Shown here piece by piece: positions 16,896 through 24,208 of a DNA stretch of 30,897 nucleotides. This stretch comes from Macondimonas sp035325645 (GTDB lineage Bacteria; Pseudomonadota; Gammaproteobacteria; UBA5335): contig DAOKZK010000029.1 in assembly GCA_035325645.1 (NCBI GenBank), positions 1 through 30,897 of the forward strand, in the 5' to 3' direction. A program made the translations under genes and the position numbers. Position 1 is the stretch's first letter. The number at the start of each line of letters is the position of its first letter. The notes beneath the pieces are model-generated. The model did not search any database. It was not told where the DNA came from and worked only from the letters and a program-made list of their open reading frames with translations.

Positions 16896-17491
16896 GCAGT
16901 TTCGGGAGCGGGATCCGGGATGAAGCCGAAGCGACCCGGTACCTCGGCGCGGCGGATGGGCTGCACCGGCAGGATCTGGTTCCCGTCGCGCAGACCCAAG
17001 CCTGCGGCCTCACCATCCATGAGCGCGGCCAGGGCCGTTTCGAGAGCGGCATCGTTCAGCGGCCCACCGTGTTCATCGCAAAACGCCGCGCCATAGGCCA
17101 CCAGGTCACGGTCATCGAGCAGGCCGATGCCGTGCGGGGTTTCGAGCAGCAGATTGCCTTCCTCGTCCACCCAAGCACCGTTTAGCCGTTCCACCCCTGC
17201 GCCGGTATGGGTGACCAGCGCACCGGCGGCGCCCGGCGCGCGGTCCGGGTGGCGATACAGCACCCAAGGCGTATAGGCGAGCGCGACATAGACCTTTTGC
17301 GGTCCGTTCTGGAACAGCCAAGCGCCCTGCGCGTCGGCGAGATAGTTGCGGTTGATGAAGGCGATGGTGCGCGCATGGCGCAGCGGACGGCCTTCGAGCA
17401 GCCAGCCGCCGCGCCGGTCCAGTGACAGCCAACCGTAGGCGGCCGGCACGTTGGGCCATTTGCGCAGTGCCGCCTGGACGCTTTCATCCAT
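16892..17491 (-). CDS. Conserved proteobacterial protein of unknown function (fadH-MOSC operon)
   Basis: 199 residues, soluble, no signal peptide, no membrane helix and no catalytic motif I know. The N-terminus ESVQAALRKWPNVPAAYGWLSLDRRGGWLL and the middle AFINRNYLADAQGAWLFQNGPQKVYVALAYTPWVLY match a family I remember from Burkholderia-type genomes, possibly labelled DUF2946 there, though I am not sure of that label. Alternating short beta strands with many Trp and Tyr suggest a small beta-rich binding protein. GGGAG precedes the ATG. It lies 42 bases after fadH and overlaps the MOSC start, so all three are probably one transcript. A link to MOSC redox chemistry is inference from this coupling. 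Confidence 0.8.
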   Translation of the reverse strand: MDESVQAALRKWPNVPAAYGWLSLDRRGGWLLEGRPLRHARTIAFINRNYLADAQGAWLFQNGPQKVYVALAYTPWVLYRHPDRAPGAAGALVTHTGAGVERLNGAWVDEEGNLLLETPHGIGLLDDRDLVAYGAAFCDEHGGPLNDAALETALAALMDGEAAGLGLRDGNQILPVQPIRRAEVPGRFGFIPDPAPETA

Positions 17492-17533
17492 GGTCGATCT
17501 CCCGGTCGGATCGTCGAGCTTGCGCTGCGGCCG

Positions 17534-19570
17534 TCAAAGCGCCATGGCCACGCGCCACCCCTGTTCGATGGCCCGTTTGGCATCCAGTTCCGCGGCCACG
17601 TCCGCGCCGCCGATCCGTGTCACGGTGATGCCGGCCTCGGCGAGCGGCGCTTCCAGTTCGCGCAGCGGCTCCTGGCCGGCGCAAATGACGATGTGGTCGA
17701 CGGCGAGACAGCGCGACTGGCCCTGGTGCATCAGGTGCAGGCCCGCATCGTCGATGCGTTCGTACTGCACACCACTGAGAATCTTCACCCCCAGCCGGTC
17801 CAGCAGTTCGCGGTGGGCCCAGGCGGTGGTCTTGCCGAGCCGCGCGCCGACCTTGCCCGTGGAGCGCTGCAGCAGGTGAATTTCGCGCGCCGTATGGGGT
17901 GGAACGGCTGCGCTGCTCAGTCCGCCGGGCGTGGTGGCATCCTGCGCCACGCCCCATTGGGCGAGGAAGGATGCGACGTCGAGGCCCGGGGATGGCCGGG
18001 CCGGATCGTGCGCCAGGAAGTGGGCCGTATCGACGCCGATGCCGCCGCCGCCCAGGATGGCGACGCGCGGCCCGACCGGGGCGGCGCCGCTCAGGACCTC
18101 GGCGTAGGTCAGCACCCGGGGATGTTCGATGCCGGGGATCTCCGGTCGGCGCGGCACCACGCCGCTGGCGAGGATGACGTGCGCATAGCCGCCCGCGATC
18201 AGGGTGCGGGCGTCGACGCGCTCACCCAGGCGCACCTCGACGCCCAGCTCGGCCAGTCGGGTGCCGTAGTAGACCGGCGTCTCGGCGTACTCCTCCTTGC
18301 CCGGCACGCGGCAGGCGAGCCGGAACTGGCCGCCCAGCGCATCCTGCGCCTCGAAGAGGGTGACCCGATGGCCGCGTTCGGCTGCCACCATCGCCGCCGC
18401 CATGCCGGCGGGGCCACCGCCGACCACCGCCACGCGCAGCGGCCGGGCGGCCGGGGTGAGCGTGAATTCCGCTTCGCGGCAGGCGCTGGGATTGACCAGA
18501 CAGCTCGCCAGCTTGCCGTTGAAGGTGTGATCGAGACAGGCCTGGTTGCAGGCGATGCAAACGTTGATGGCAGAGCGCCGACCCGCGCGTGCCTTGGCCA
18601 CCCACTCGGGGTCGGCGAGCAGCGGACGGGCCATCGACACCATGTCGGCCATGCCGCGGGCGATCAGATCCTCGGCGACCTCCGGCACGTTGATGCGGTT
18701 GCTCGCGACGACCGGAATGTCGACGGTCGCCTTCACCCGCGCAGTGGCCCAAGCGAAGGCAGCACGCGGGACCATCGTGGCGATGGTGGGCACGCGCGCC
18801 TCGTGCCAGCCGATGCCGGTGTTGATCATCGTTGCCCCGGCCTCGGCGATGGCGCGGGCCAGGGTGACGATTTCCTCGCCGGTGCTGCCGTCCGTGACCA
18901 GATCGAGCATCGATTCGCGGTAGATGACGATGAAGTGTGGGCCGACGGCCTGGCGCACCCGCCGCACGATGGCGACCGGCAGGCGCATGCGCCGCTCGAA
19001 ATCCCCGCCCCAGGCATCGTCGCGCTGGTTGGTGCGCGCCGCGAGCCACTGGTTGATGAGATAACCTTCCGAGCCCATGATCTCCACGCCGTCATAGCCG
19101 GCCTGGCGCGCCAGCGCGGCGGCGTGGGCGAAATCGGCGATGGTCTGCTCGACTTCCTCCGGCGTCATCGCCCGCGGCCGGAAGGGATTGATGGGCGCCT
19201 GGATTGCCGAGGGCGCCGCCGACTTGGGGTTGTAGGCGTAGCGGCCGGCATGGATGAGCTGCAGCGCGATCCGTCCCCCCGCCGCATGCACGCGCTCGGG
19301 CACCACCCGGTGTATCTCCACGTCTTTCTCGGATGCCATCATCCGCGCACCGAGCGCGAGCGCGCCGGTCGGACTGACGCCGAAGCCGCCGGTCACCATC
19401 AGTGCCGTGCCGCCGCGCGCGCGCGCGGCGAAGTAATCCGCCATCGCGCCCAGCCCCTTGGGATGTTCTTCGAGGCCGGTGTGCATCGAGCCCATCATCA
19501 CCCGATTGGGCAGGGTGACAAAGCCGAGGTCGAGCGGGCTCAGCAGGTGGGGGTAGGGCAGCGCGGTCAT
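17534..19570 (-). CDS. fadH: 2,4-dienoyl-CoA reductase (NADPH), FMN/FAD/4Fe-4S
   Basis: 678 residues against 672 in E. coli. The N-terminal old-yellow-enzyme barrel (1-330) holds the catalytic tyrosine in GSEGYLINQWL (Y170) and histidine in GIGWHEARVPT (H256), both shifted four positions from E. coli Y166/H252. The 4Fe-4S cysteines follow the same offset: C338, C341, C345, C357. A FAD domain starts with VAVVGGGPAGM (about 380-390), and an NAD(P) motif VAILGGGGIGVD lies near residue 505. The enzyme reduces dienoyl-CoA from unsaturated fatty acids so beta-oxidation can continue. GAGGAG precedes the ATG. No other fad gene is nearby, so another enoate substrate remains possible. Confidence 0.93.
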   Translation of the reverse strand: MTALPYPHLLSPLDLGFVTLPNRVMMGSMHTGLEEHPKGLGAMADYFAARARGGTALMVTGGFGVSPTGALALGARMMASEKDVEIHRVVPERVHAAGGRIALQLIHAGRYAYNPKSAAPSAIQAPINPFRPRAMTPEEVEQTIADFAHAAALARQAGYDGVEIMGSEGYLINQWLAARTNQRDDAWGGDFERRMRLPVAIVRRVRQAVGPHFIVIYRESMLDLVTDGSTGEEIVTLARAIAEAGATMINTGIGWHEARVPTIATMVPRAAFAWATARVKATVDIPVVASNRINVPEVAEDLIARGMADMVSMARPLLADPEWVAKARAGRRSAINVCIACNQACLDHTFNGKLASCLVNPSACREAEFTLTPAARPLRVAVVGGGPAGMAAAMVAAERGHRVTLFEAQDALGGQFRLACRVPGKEEYAETPVYYGTRLAELGVEVRLGERVDARTLIAGGYAHVILASGVVPRRPEIPGIEHPRVLTYAEVLSGAAPVGPRVAILGGGGIGVDTAHFLAHDPARPSPGLDVASFLAQWGVAQDATTPGGLSSAAVPPHTAREIHLLQRSTGKVGARLGKTTAWAHRELLDRLGVKILSGVQYERIDDAGLHLMHQGQSRCLAVDHIVICAGQEPLRELEAPLAEAGITVTRIGGADVAAELDAKRAIEQGWRVAMAL

Positions 19571-19643
19571 GGACGGGTCTCCTCGGGCTTGTCGTTATCG
19601 GGTCCTTATCCTAGCTGCGATCAGGCTCGGCGCGGAACGTGCC

Positions 19644-19672
19644 CAAAAGAAAACCCCGCCGAAGCGGGGTTT
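19644..19672 (-). terminator. Rho-independent terminator of the 482-residue exported-protein gene
   Basis: AAACCCCGC (19651-19659) and GCGGGGTTT (19664-19672) form a perfect nine-base stem with a CGAA/TTCG tetraloop. On the minus strand it is followed by a T-rich tail (TTCTTTT, to 19644). It lies 20 bases beyond the stop codon at 19693 and separates this gene from fadH. This is the cleanest terminator in the window. Confidence 0.85.
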
Positions 19673-19692
19673 CAGGCTGCGGATGGGGCGAC

Positions 19693-21141
19693 TTACATCG
19701 CTTTGAGCACAGGCTTGGGCGGGTTGTCCATGCGCTTGGCAAAGCCGGTCGGCCCCGCTTCCCCAACGGTCGCGGGGAACCAGAGGATCACCGACAGATC
19801 GATGTTGAGCTTGCCGACCGGCAGTTCGTTCACCCGCACGCCCATGCGCGGCAGAGCCTCGGGGAATTTCTCCGTTGCGAATTTCTTCTCGGGCTTGTCG
19901 GCGTCCTCATAGTACAGCTCGGCTTTCACCGGCCAGTCCGGCGGAATGCGCACCTGCATCATGATGTCGAAGCCACGGCCGCTTTCGAGCCAGAGCCAGT
20001 TCTTGTCGGGGACGCGAATCGCGAGCTGCTTTTCGGTCGCATCGATCTTGCCGTCGATCTTGCCGTACTGGCCCGACGGATTGACTGCCGCGGAGAACCG
20101 GCCACCCTTCATGTCGTTCATGTCCAGACCGATGTCGATGATCGGCTTGTTGAGCACGCGGGTGAGGATCTCCCCGCCCGGGATGTTGAGCCGCACCGGC
20201 AGATCGATGCCCTGGTCATAGAGCGTCATGTCGGCGCGGATGAAAAACACCGGAATGCCGGCCACGACGACGCGGATGGAGAGCAAGAGGACCTCGCGGA
20301 TCGGGCCATGCTTGACGCCCAGCAGCTTGGCCTCGATGTTCTGGATGCCCACCGAGACGCGCGGCCAGGGCGTCACCACACCGGTGGACAGGTCAAGGAA
20401 GATGGTGTCGAGCACCCGATGCGACGGCGTGGGGCCGGCGTTGGCCCGGTAATCCTCGAACAACAGCAGATTGTCCTTGCTCTGCTTGAAGTTGTGGAAG
20501 TTGCCGGTGAAACGGTAAGTGCTCTCGTCGTACTTCACATAGCGGGCCGGATCGCGCGCCTTGCTGCCGGTGACGAGATAGGCGTAGCGCGTGTTGCCGT
20601 TATCGCTCAGGGAGACTTCCTGGACGATTTTTCCGTCCGTGAGCGCCATGCTGTCCGCGTTGTACTGTTCCTTTCCGGTGTCGCGATGCATGAAGACGAT
20701 TTCGTCCTTGGCATCGAATTTCCCGGCCGCGCCGTCCAAGTCGGTCTTCGATACGCCGTCGACGTAGACCCAGCCGTCCTTGTCGCGTTCATCGATCTGG
20801 AAGGGGATCGGGACGAGCTTGCCGGCACGCACGGCCATCACCGAGATGTCCGCAATATCGTGTCCGGCCAGCTTGTCGGCCTGCTTCGCCGAAACGACCA
20901 CAGGAGCCACCCAGGCATACGGATTGAGACCCATGTCCCTGGTGAGTTGGTCGAGCTGGGCGGTGGTGAGGCGGCGGGCCAGTTCGGGCCGATCGGCCAT
21001 CAGGCTGGGTTTGGCTTCCAGATCCTTGACGATCTGCTGGTACTCGGTGTCGTTGACCGAGCCATACTCGGCAGCGGCGAAGGCGGTCTGGGAAAGGCCC
21101 AGCACACCGGCGCACGCCAGAGCGGCGAGTCGCGCGTTCAT
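19693..21141 (-). CDS. Exported protein of unknown function, 482 residues
   Basis: The start at 21141 gives a classic Sec signal peptide (MNARLAALACAGVLGLSQTAFA, cut after AFA) and has AAGGAG seven bases upstream; the frame further up is not protein-like. C10 lies in the signal helix without a lipobox, so this is not a lipoprotein. The mature part has no cysteine. Visible blocks: helical segment about 30-65; LVPIPFQIDERDKDGWVYVDG (about 110-130); DEIVFMHRDTGKEQYN; a hydrophobic beta stretch IREVLLLSIRVVVAGIPVFFIRADMTLY near the middle; DLSVILWFPATVGEAG near the end. Its beta-rich pattern suggests a periplasmic or outer-membrane-associated protein. I cannot name a family. It is monocistronic with its own terminator and a palindrome-rich upstream region. 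Protein secure, function unknown. Confidence 0.85.
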   Translation of the reverse strand: MNARLAALACAGVLGLSQTAFAAAEYGSVNDTEYQQIVKDLEAKPSLMADRPELARRLTTAQLDQLTRDMGLNPYAWVAPVVVSAKQADKLAGHDIADISVMAVRAGKLVPIPFQIDERDKDGWVYVDGVSKTDLDGAAGKFDAKDEIVFMHRDTGKEQYNADSMALTDGKIVQEVSLSDNGNTRYAYLVTGSKARDPARYVKYDESTYRFTGNFHNFKQSKDNLLLFEDYRANAGPTPSHRVLDTIFLDLSTGVVTPWPRVSVGIQNIEAKLLGVKHGPIREVLLLSIRVVVAGIPVFFIRADMTLYDQGIDLPVRLNIPGGEILTRVLNKPIIDIGLDMNDMKGGRFSAAVNPSGQYGKIDGKIDATEKQLAIRVPDKNWLWLESGRGFDIMMQVRIPPDWPVKAELYYEDADKPEKKFATEKFPEALPRMGVRVNELPVGKLNIDLSVILWFPATVGEAGPTGFAKRMDNPPKPVLKAM

Positions 21142-21173
21142 GCAATGTCTCCTTGACGTTGAGCGGGTTTCTC

Positions 21174-21204
21174 GTTCCATGGAACCCTGTGAGCTGCATC
21201 TCAC
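21174..21204 (-). promoter_or_regulatory. Two adjacent palindromes upstream of the exported-protein gene
   Basis: GTTCCATGGAAC (21174-21185) is a perfect 12-base palindrome. Three bases further lies GTGAG-CTGCAT-CTCAC (21189-21204), a perfect inverted repeat with a CRP/FNR-like layout but not the exact TGTGA-N6-TCACA consensus. They sit 33-63 bases before the ATG at 21141. I found no convincing -10/-35 pair around them, so operator function is a guess from symmetry and position. Confidence 0.35.
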
Positions 21205-21347
21205 CTCATCGCTGACAGGTGATTCCCCCAGTGGCGATGCAGATATCTCTGCGAGTCAAGGCCGACTTCGGGCCTTTGTCAAATTTCCAAAGTGCAATGC
21301 CATGACGCTGTCATCCGTGAGTCAAGCGTGACGCTGCGAGACACGGT

Positions 21348-22085
21348 TCACGGACCGGGGATGGCCGGGAAGATCGCCGCGTGAGGGCCCTCTTCGTCGA
21401 TCCAGAGACCGCGTCCTTCCGGATGCCAGTCGCCGAGGTCGATGCGCAGCCGGCCGTTATCGGTACTGTCCAGCCGGTGGATGGCGGGGCGATGGGTGTG
21501 GCCGTGGATGAGCCAGTCGGCGCCGAACCGATCGAGCAGAGCGGTTGCGGCGACCGGGTCGACGTCCATAATGGCGGCCGGCTTGCCCTGCACCGCCTGT
21601 TGGGTGCGCGCGCGCAGGCCCGCGGCAATGCGGCTGCGTGCCGCGCGGGGCAGCGCGAGGAAGAGACGCTGCAGCGGGCGGTTGTGGACCACGCGCCGAT
21701 AGCGCTGATAGGCGACATCGGCGGTGCACAACAGGTCGCCGTGGGTCAGCACCACCCGCCGGCCGTGCAGCGTGACGAGTGCGGGATCGGGCAGCAGTTG
21801 CAGGCCGCAGCGCCGTGCCAGCGCCGCGCCGATGAGGAAATCCCGATTGCCGTGCTGGAGAAAGACGGGCACGCCGCTGGCCGACAGCGCCCGGATGGCA
21901 TCGAGTACCGGCATGAACTCGGGGGGCACCATGTCGTCCCCCACCCAGTACTCGAACAGATCGCCCAGGATGTAAACCGCCGCCGCCCGGCGGGCATCAC
22001 CTTGCAACAGGTCGATCAGGATGTCCTGGATCGCCGGTCGGGCGGGGCTGAGATGAACGTCCGAAAACAGCAGCGTGGCTGGCAC
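21348..22085 (-). CDS. lpxH: UDP-2,3-diacylglucosamine diphosphatase
   Basis: 245 residues of the calcineurin-like metallophosphatase fold. Metal ligands are all visible: D9 and H11 in FSDVHLS, D42 in GDLFEYWVGD, N80 in HGNRD, H116 in THGD, and H195/H197 in IHGHTHRP. The EYWVGDD stretch and the 245-residue length are typical of LpxH. It hydrolyses UDP-2,3-diacylglucosamine to lipid X and UMP in lipid A synthesis, on the inner face of the inner membrane. It begins three bases after the stop of the cyclophilin gene, so the two form one operon. Confidence 0.95.
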   Translation of the reverse strand: MPATLLFSDVHLSPARPAIQDILIDLLQGDARRAAAVYILGDLFEYWVGDDMVPPEFMPVLDAIRALSASGVPVFLQHGNRDFLIGAALARRCGLQLLPDPALVTLHGRRVVLTHGDLLCTADVAYQRYRRVVHNRPLQRLFLALPRAARSRIAAGLRARTQQAVQGKPAAIMDVDPVAATALLDRFGADWLIHGHTHRPAIHRLDSTDNGRLRIDLGDWHPEGRGLWIDEEGPHAAIFPAIPGP

Positions 22086-22088
22086 GGC

Positions 22089-22676
22089 TCAGGGCGTGAT
22101 GCGCCGCGCCGAGGTGATGACGACCGCCGTCTTGGGCACGTCCTGATGCATGCCGCGCGAGCCGGTGGGCACCTGCGCGATCTTGTTCACCACGTCCATG
22201 CCCGAGACGACCTCGCCGAAGACAGCGTAGCCGAAGCCCTGCGGGCTGGGCGCGGTGTGGTTCAAAAAGCCGTTGTCGACCAGGTTGATGAAGAACTGCG
22301 CGGTCGCCGAATGCGGCGCGCTGGTGCGGGCCATGGCCAGGGTGCCGGCGCGGTTGGGGGTGTCGGCGCGGGCTTCGTTCGTGATGGGCGCGCGCGTCGG
22401 CCGCTCGCTCATCTGCGCGTCCATGCCGCCGCCCTGGATCATGAAGCCGGGGATGACGCGGTGGAACACCGTGCCGTCATAGGCGCCGGCATCGACGTAG
22501 GCGAGAAAATTCTTCACCGTCTCGGGCGCGCGATCGGGATAGAGCAGGACATCGATGGTGCCCATCGTGGTCTCCAGACGCACGCGCGGGGCCGCGGTGC
22601 CGCCCGCGCCGGGTTCGGCCGCCGCCGGATGGCTGAGCAGCATCAAAAGCATCGACAACATTCCCAATCTCCGCAT
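22089..22676 (-). CDS. Periplasmic cyclophilin-type peptidyl-prolyl isomerase
   Basis: 195 residues. A Sec signal peptide (about 1-20, MRRLGMLSMLLMLLSHPAAA) makes it periplasmic, unlike cytoplasmic PpiB. The cyclophilin domain (about 31-190) shows the catalytic FHRVIPGFMIQGG, then MARTSAPHSATAQFFIN and FGYAVFGEVVSGMDVV. It catalyses cis-trans isomerisation of prolyl bonds during protein folding. AGGAGT is well placed upstream of the ATG. In Pseudomonas the neighbour of lpxH is ppiB; here the copy carries an export signal, so PpiA-like is the better description. Confidence 0.92.
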   Translation of the reverse strand: MRRLGMLSMLLMLLSHPAAAEPGAGGTAAPRVRLETTMGTIDVLLYPDRAPETVKNFLAYVDAGAYDGTVFHRVIPGFMIQGGGMDAQMSERPTRAPITNEARADTPNRAGTLAMARTSAPHSATAQFFINLVDNGFLNHTAPSPQGFGYAVFGEVVSGMDVVNKIAQVPTGSRGMHQDVPKTAVVITSARRITP

Positions 22677-22741
22677 GGTTTGACTCCTGATGGACCGGCG
22701 CCATCATACGGCGCCGCTCCGGTGCGGCCAAGCCGGGTTCA

Positions 22742-22770
22742 TTCGGCCCTATGGCGGCCGCTGGTATGAT
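22742..22770 (+). promoter_or_regulatory. Candidate promoter for gltX-cysS
   Basis: TATGAT at 22765-22770 with TTCGGC 17 bases upstream (22742-22747), in the divergent gap between the cyclophilin gene and gltX. Transcription would start near 22777, leaving about 28 bases before the GTG. It also argues against the ATG at 22751 as the gltX start, since that ATG would lie upstream of the transcript. Confidence 0.4.
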
Positions 22771-22804
22771 GGCGGGCCGTTGCAACTGCCGAGATCCCGA
22801 CGCC

Positions 22805-24199
22805 GTGCTCAAAACCCGATTTGCGCCCAGCCCGACCGGCCGCATGCACCTCGGCAATGCGCGCACGGCCCTGTTCAGTGCGCTTCTGGCGCGCCGGGAG
22901 AACGGGCATTTCGTGTTGCGCATCGAGGACACCGACGCGGCGCGCAGCACCGTGCTCCATGCCGAAGGCGTGCTGGAGGATCTGCGCTGGCTGGGCCTTT
23001 CCTGGGACGAGGGTCCGTTCTACCAGTCCAGACGCCAGGATCTCTACGCTGCCCATTTCGACGCCTTGCGGGCGCAGGGGCGGCTTTATCCCTGCTTCTG
23101 TACGCCCGATGCGCTGGCCGAGCAGCGGCGTGGGCAACTCGCGGCCGGCCGGCCGCCGCGCTATGACGGCCGCTGCGCGCAGCTCGCCCCTGATGAGACC
23201 GCGCGGCGCCTGGCGGCGGGGGAAGCAGCGGCGCTGCGCTTCCGGGTGCCTGTCGGACAGACGATCGCGTTCGAGGATCTGATCCGCGGCCCGCAGCGCT
23301 TCGATTCCGGCGACATCGGCGATTTCGTGGTGCGGCGCACGGACGGGACTCCGGCCTTTTTTTTCAGCAACGCGGTGGATGATGCCGACATGGGCATCAC
23401 CCACGTGCTGCGCGGCGAGGATCACCTGAGCAACACGCCGCGCCAGCTCCTGCTGATGGCAGCGCTCAATCTGCCCGCGCCGCACTACGGGCATCTGCCG
23501 CTCATCACCGGCCACGACGGCGCCCCGCTGTCCAAGCGCAACGGCAGCCAGAGCGTGGCCGAGTTGCGCGCGGCGGGCTTTTTGCCGCTGGCGCTGCTCA
23601 ATTACCTCGCGCGCCTCGGGCACCACCTGGAAGCCCCGGGGCTGTTGTCGCCCGAGGCGTTGGCGGCTTCATTCGATCTTGCGGCCATCGGTCGTGCGCC
23701 AGCGCGGTTCGATCCGTCCCAGCTCCTGCATTACCAGAAGCTCGCCGTGGCCGCGCTGTCCGTGGACGCCTTCCTGGCCTTTGCCGGTCTCGACGCGTCG
23801 CGTGTACCTCGCGCCCTGCAGGCCGATTTCGTCCGCGCCGTGGCGCCCAATGTGAGCTTTCCGGCCGAGGCGCGGGACTGGGCCAATCGGCTCTTCACCG
23901 ACCAGCCGGTGATCGGCAGCGATCCGCCGCCCGTGCTGCGCGAGCCGGGGCCGGAGTTCTTCGCGCTTGCGGCGCAGTTGTTCGCAGTGCACGGCACCGA
24001 CGTCAAGGCGTGGACCGCCGCTCTGCGCGAACAGTCCGGGCGCACCGGCAAGGCACTGTTCATCCCGCTGCGCCTCGCCCTGACGGGACTGGAGCATGGC
24101 CCGGAGCTGCGCGACCTGCTGGCCCTGATGCCGGCCCCCATCGTGTCCGGACGACTGGCCGCCGCCAGCCGGCTGGCCGCAACCGATACGCCTTCATAA
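22805..24199 (+). CDS. gltX: Glutamyl-tRNA synthetase
   Basis: 464 residues from GTG 22805, which yields (V/M)LKTRFAPSPTGRMHLGN, the standard GluRS start. The HIGH signature is MHLG (14-17) and the KMSKS counterpart is LSKRN (242-246). A zinc-type motif CFC ... YDGRC (C97, C99, Y120, C124) is present. Class I catalytic domain about 1-300, helical anticodon-binding domain about 310-460. It charges tRNA-Glu in the cytoplasm. The gene sits between ppi and cysS, where Pseudomonas has glnS, so a GluRS2-like enzyme charging tRNA-Gln for amidation is possible. A T8 run (23357-23364) codes for part of AFFFS. cysS follows after nine bases. Confidence 0.94.
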   Translation: MLKTRFAPSPTGRMHLGNARTALFSALLARRENGHFVLRIEDTDAARSTVLHAEGVLEDLRWLGLSWDEGPFYQSRRQDLYAAHFDALRAQGRLYPCFCTPDALAEQRRGQLAAGRPPRYDGRCAQLAPDETARRLAAGEAAALRFRVPVGQTIAFEDLIRGPQRFDSGDIGDFVVRRTDGTPAFFFSNAVDDADMGITHVLRGEDHLSNTPRQLLLMAALNLPAPHYGHLPLITGHDGAPLSKRNGSQSVAELRAAGFLPLALLNYLARLGHHLEAPGLLSPEALAASFDLAAIGRAPARFDPSQLLHYQKLAVAALSVDAFLAFAGLDASRVPRALQADFVRAVAPNVSFPAEARDWANRLFTDQPVIGSDPPPVLREPGPEFFALAAQLFAVHGTDVKAWTAALREQSGRTGKALFIPLRLALTGLEHGPELRDLLALMPAPIVSGRLAAASRLAATDTPS

Positions 24200-24208
24200 G
24201 GACCGTCC

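Noticed and set aside
17693..19912. 739-codon open frame antisense to fadH
   Set aside because: The minus strand encodes full-length FadH with all catalytic residues; the antisense product is low in structure and has no family features.
21381..22769. 462-codon open frame antisense to lpxH and the cyclophilin gene
   Set aside because: Shadow of two genes with intact motifs; the product is compositionally biased.
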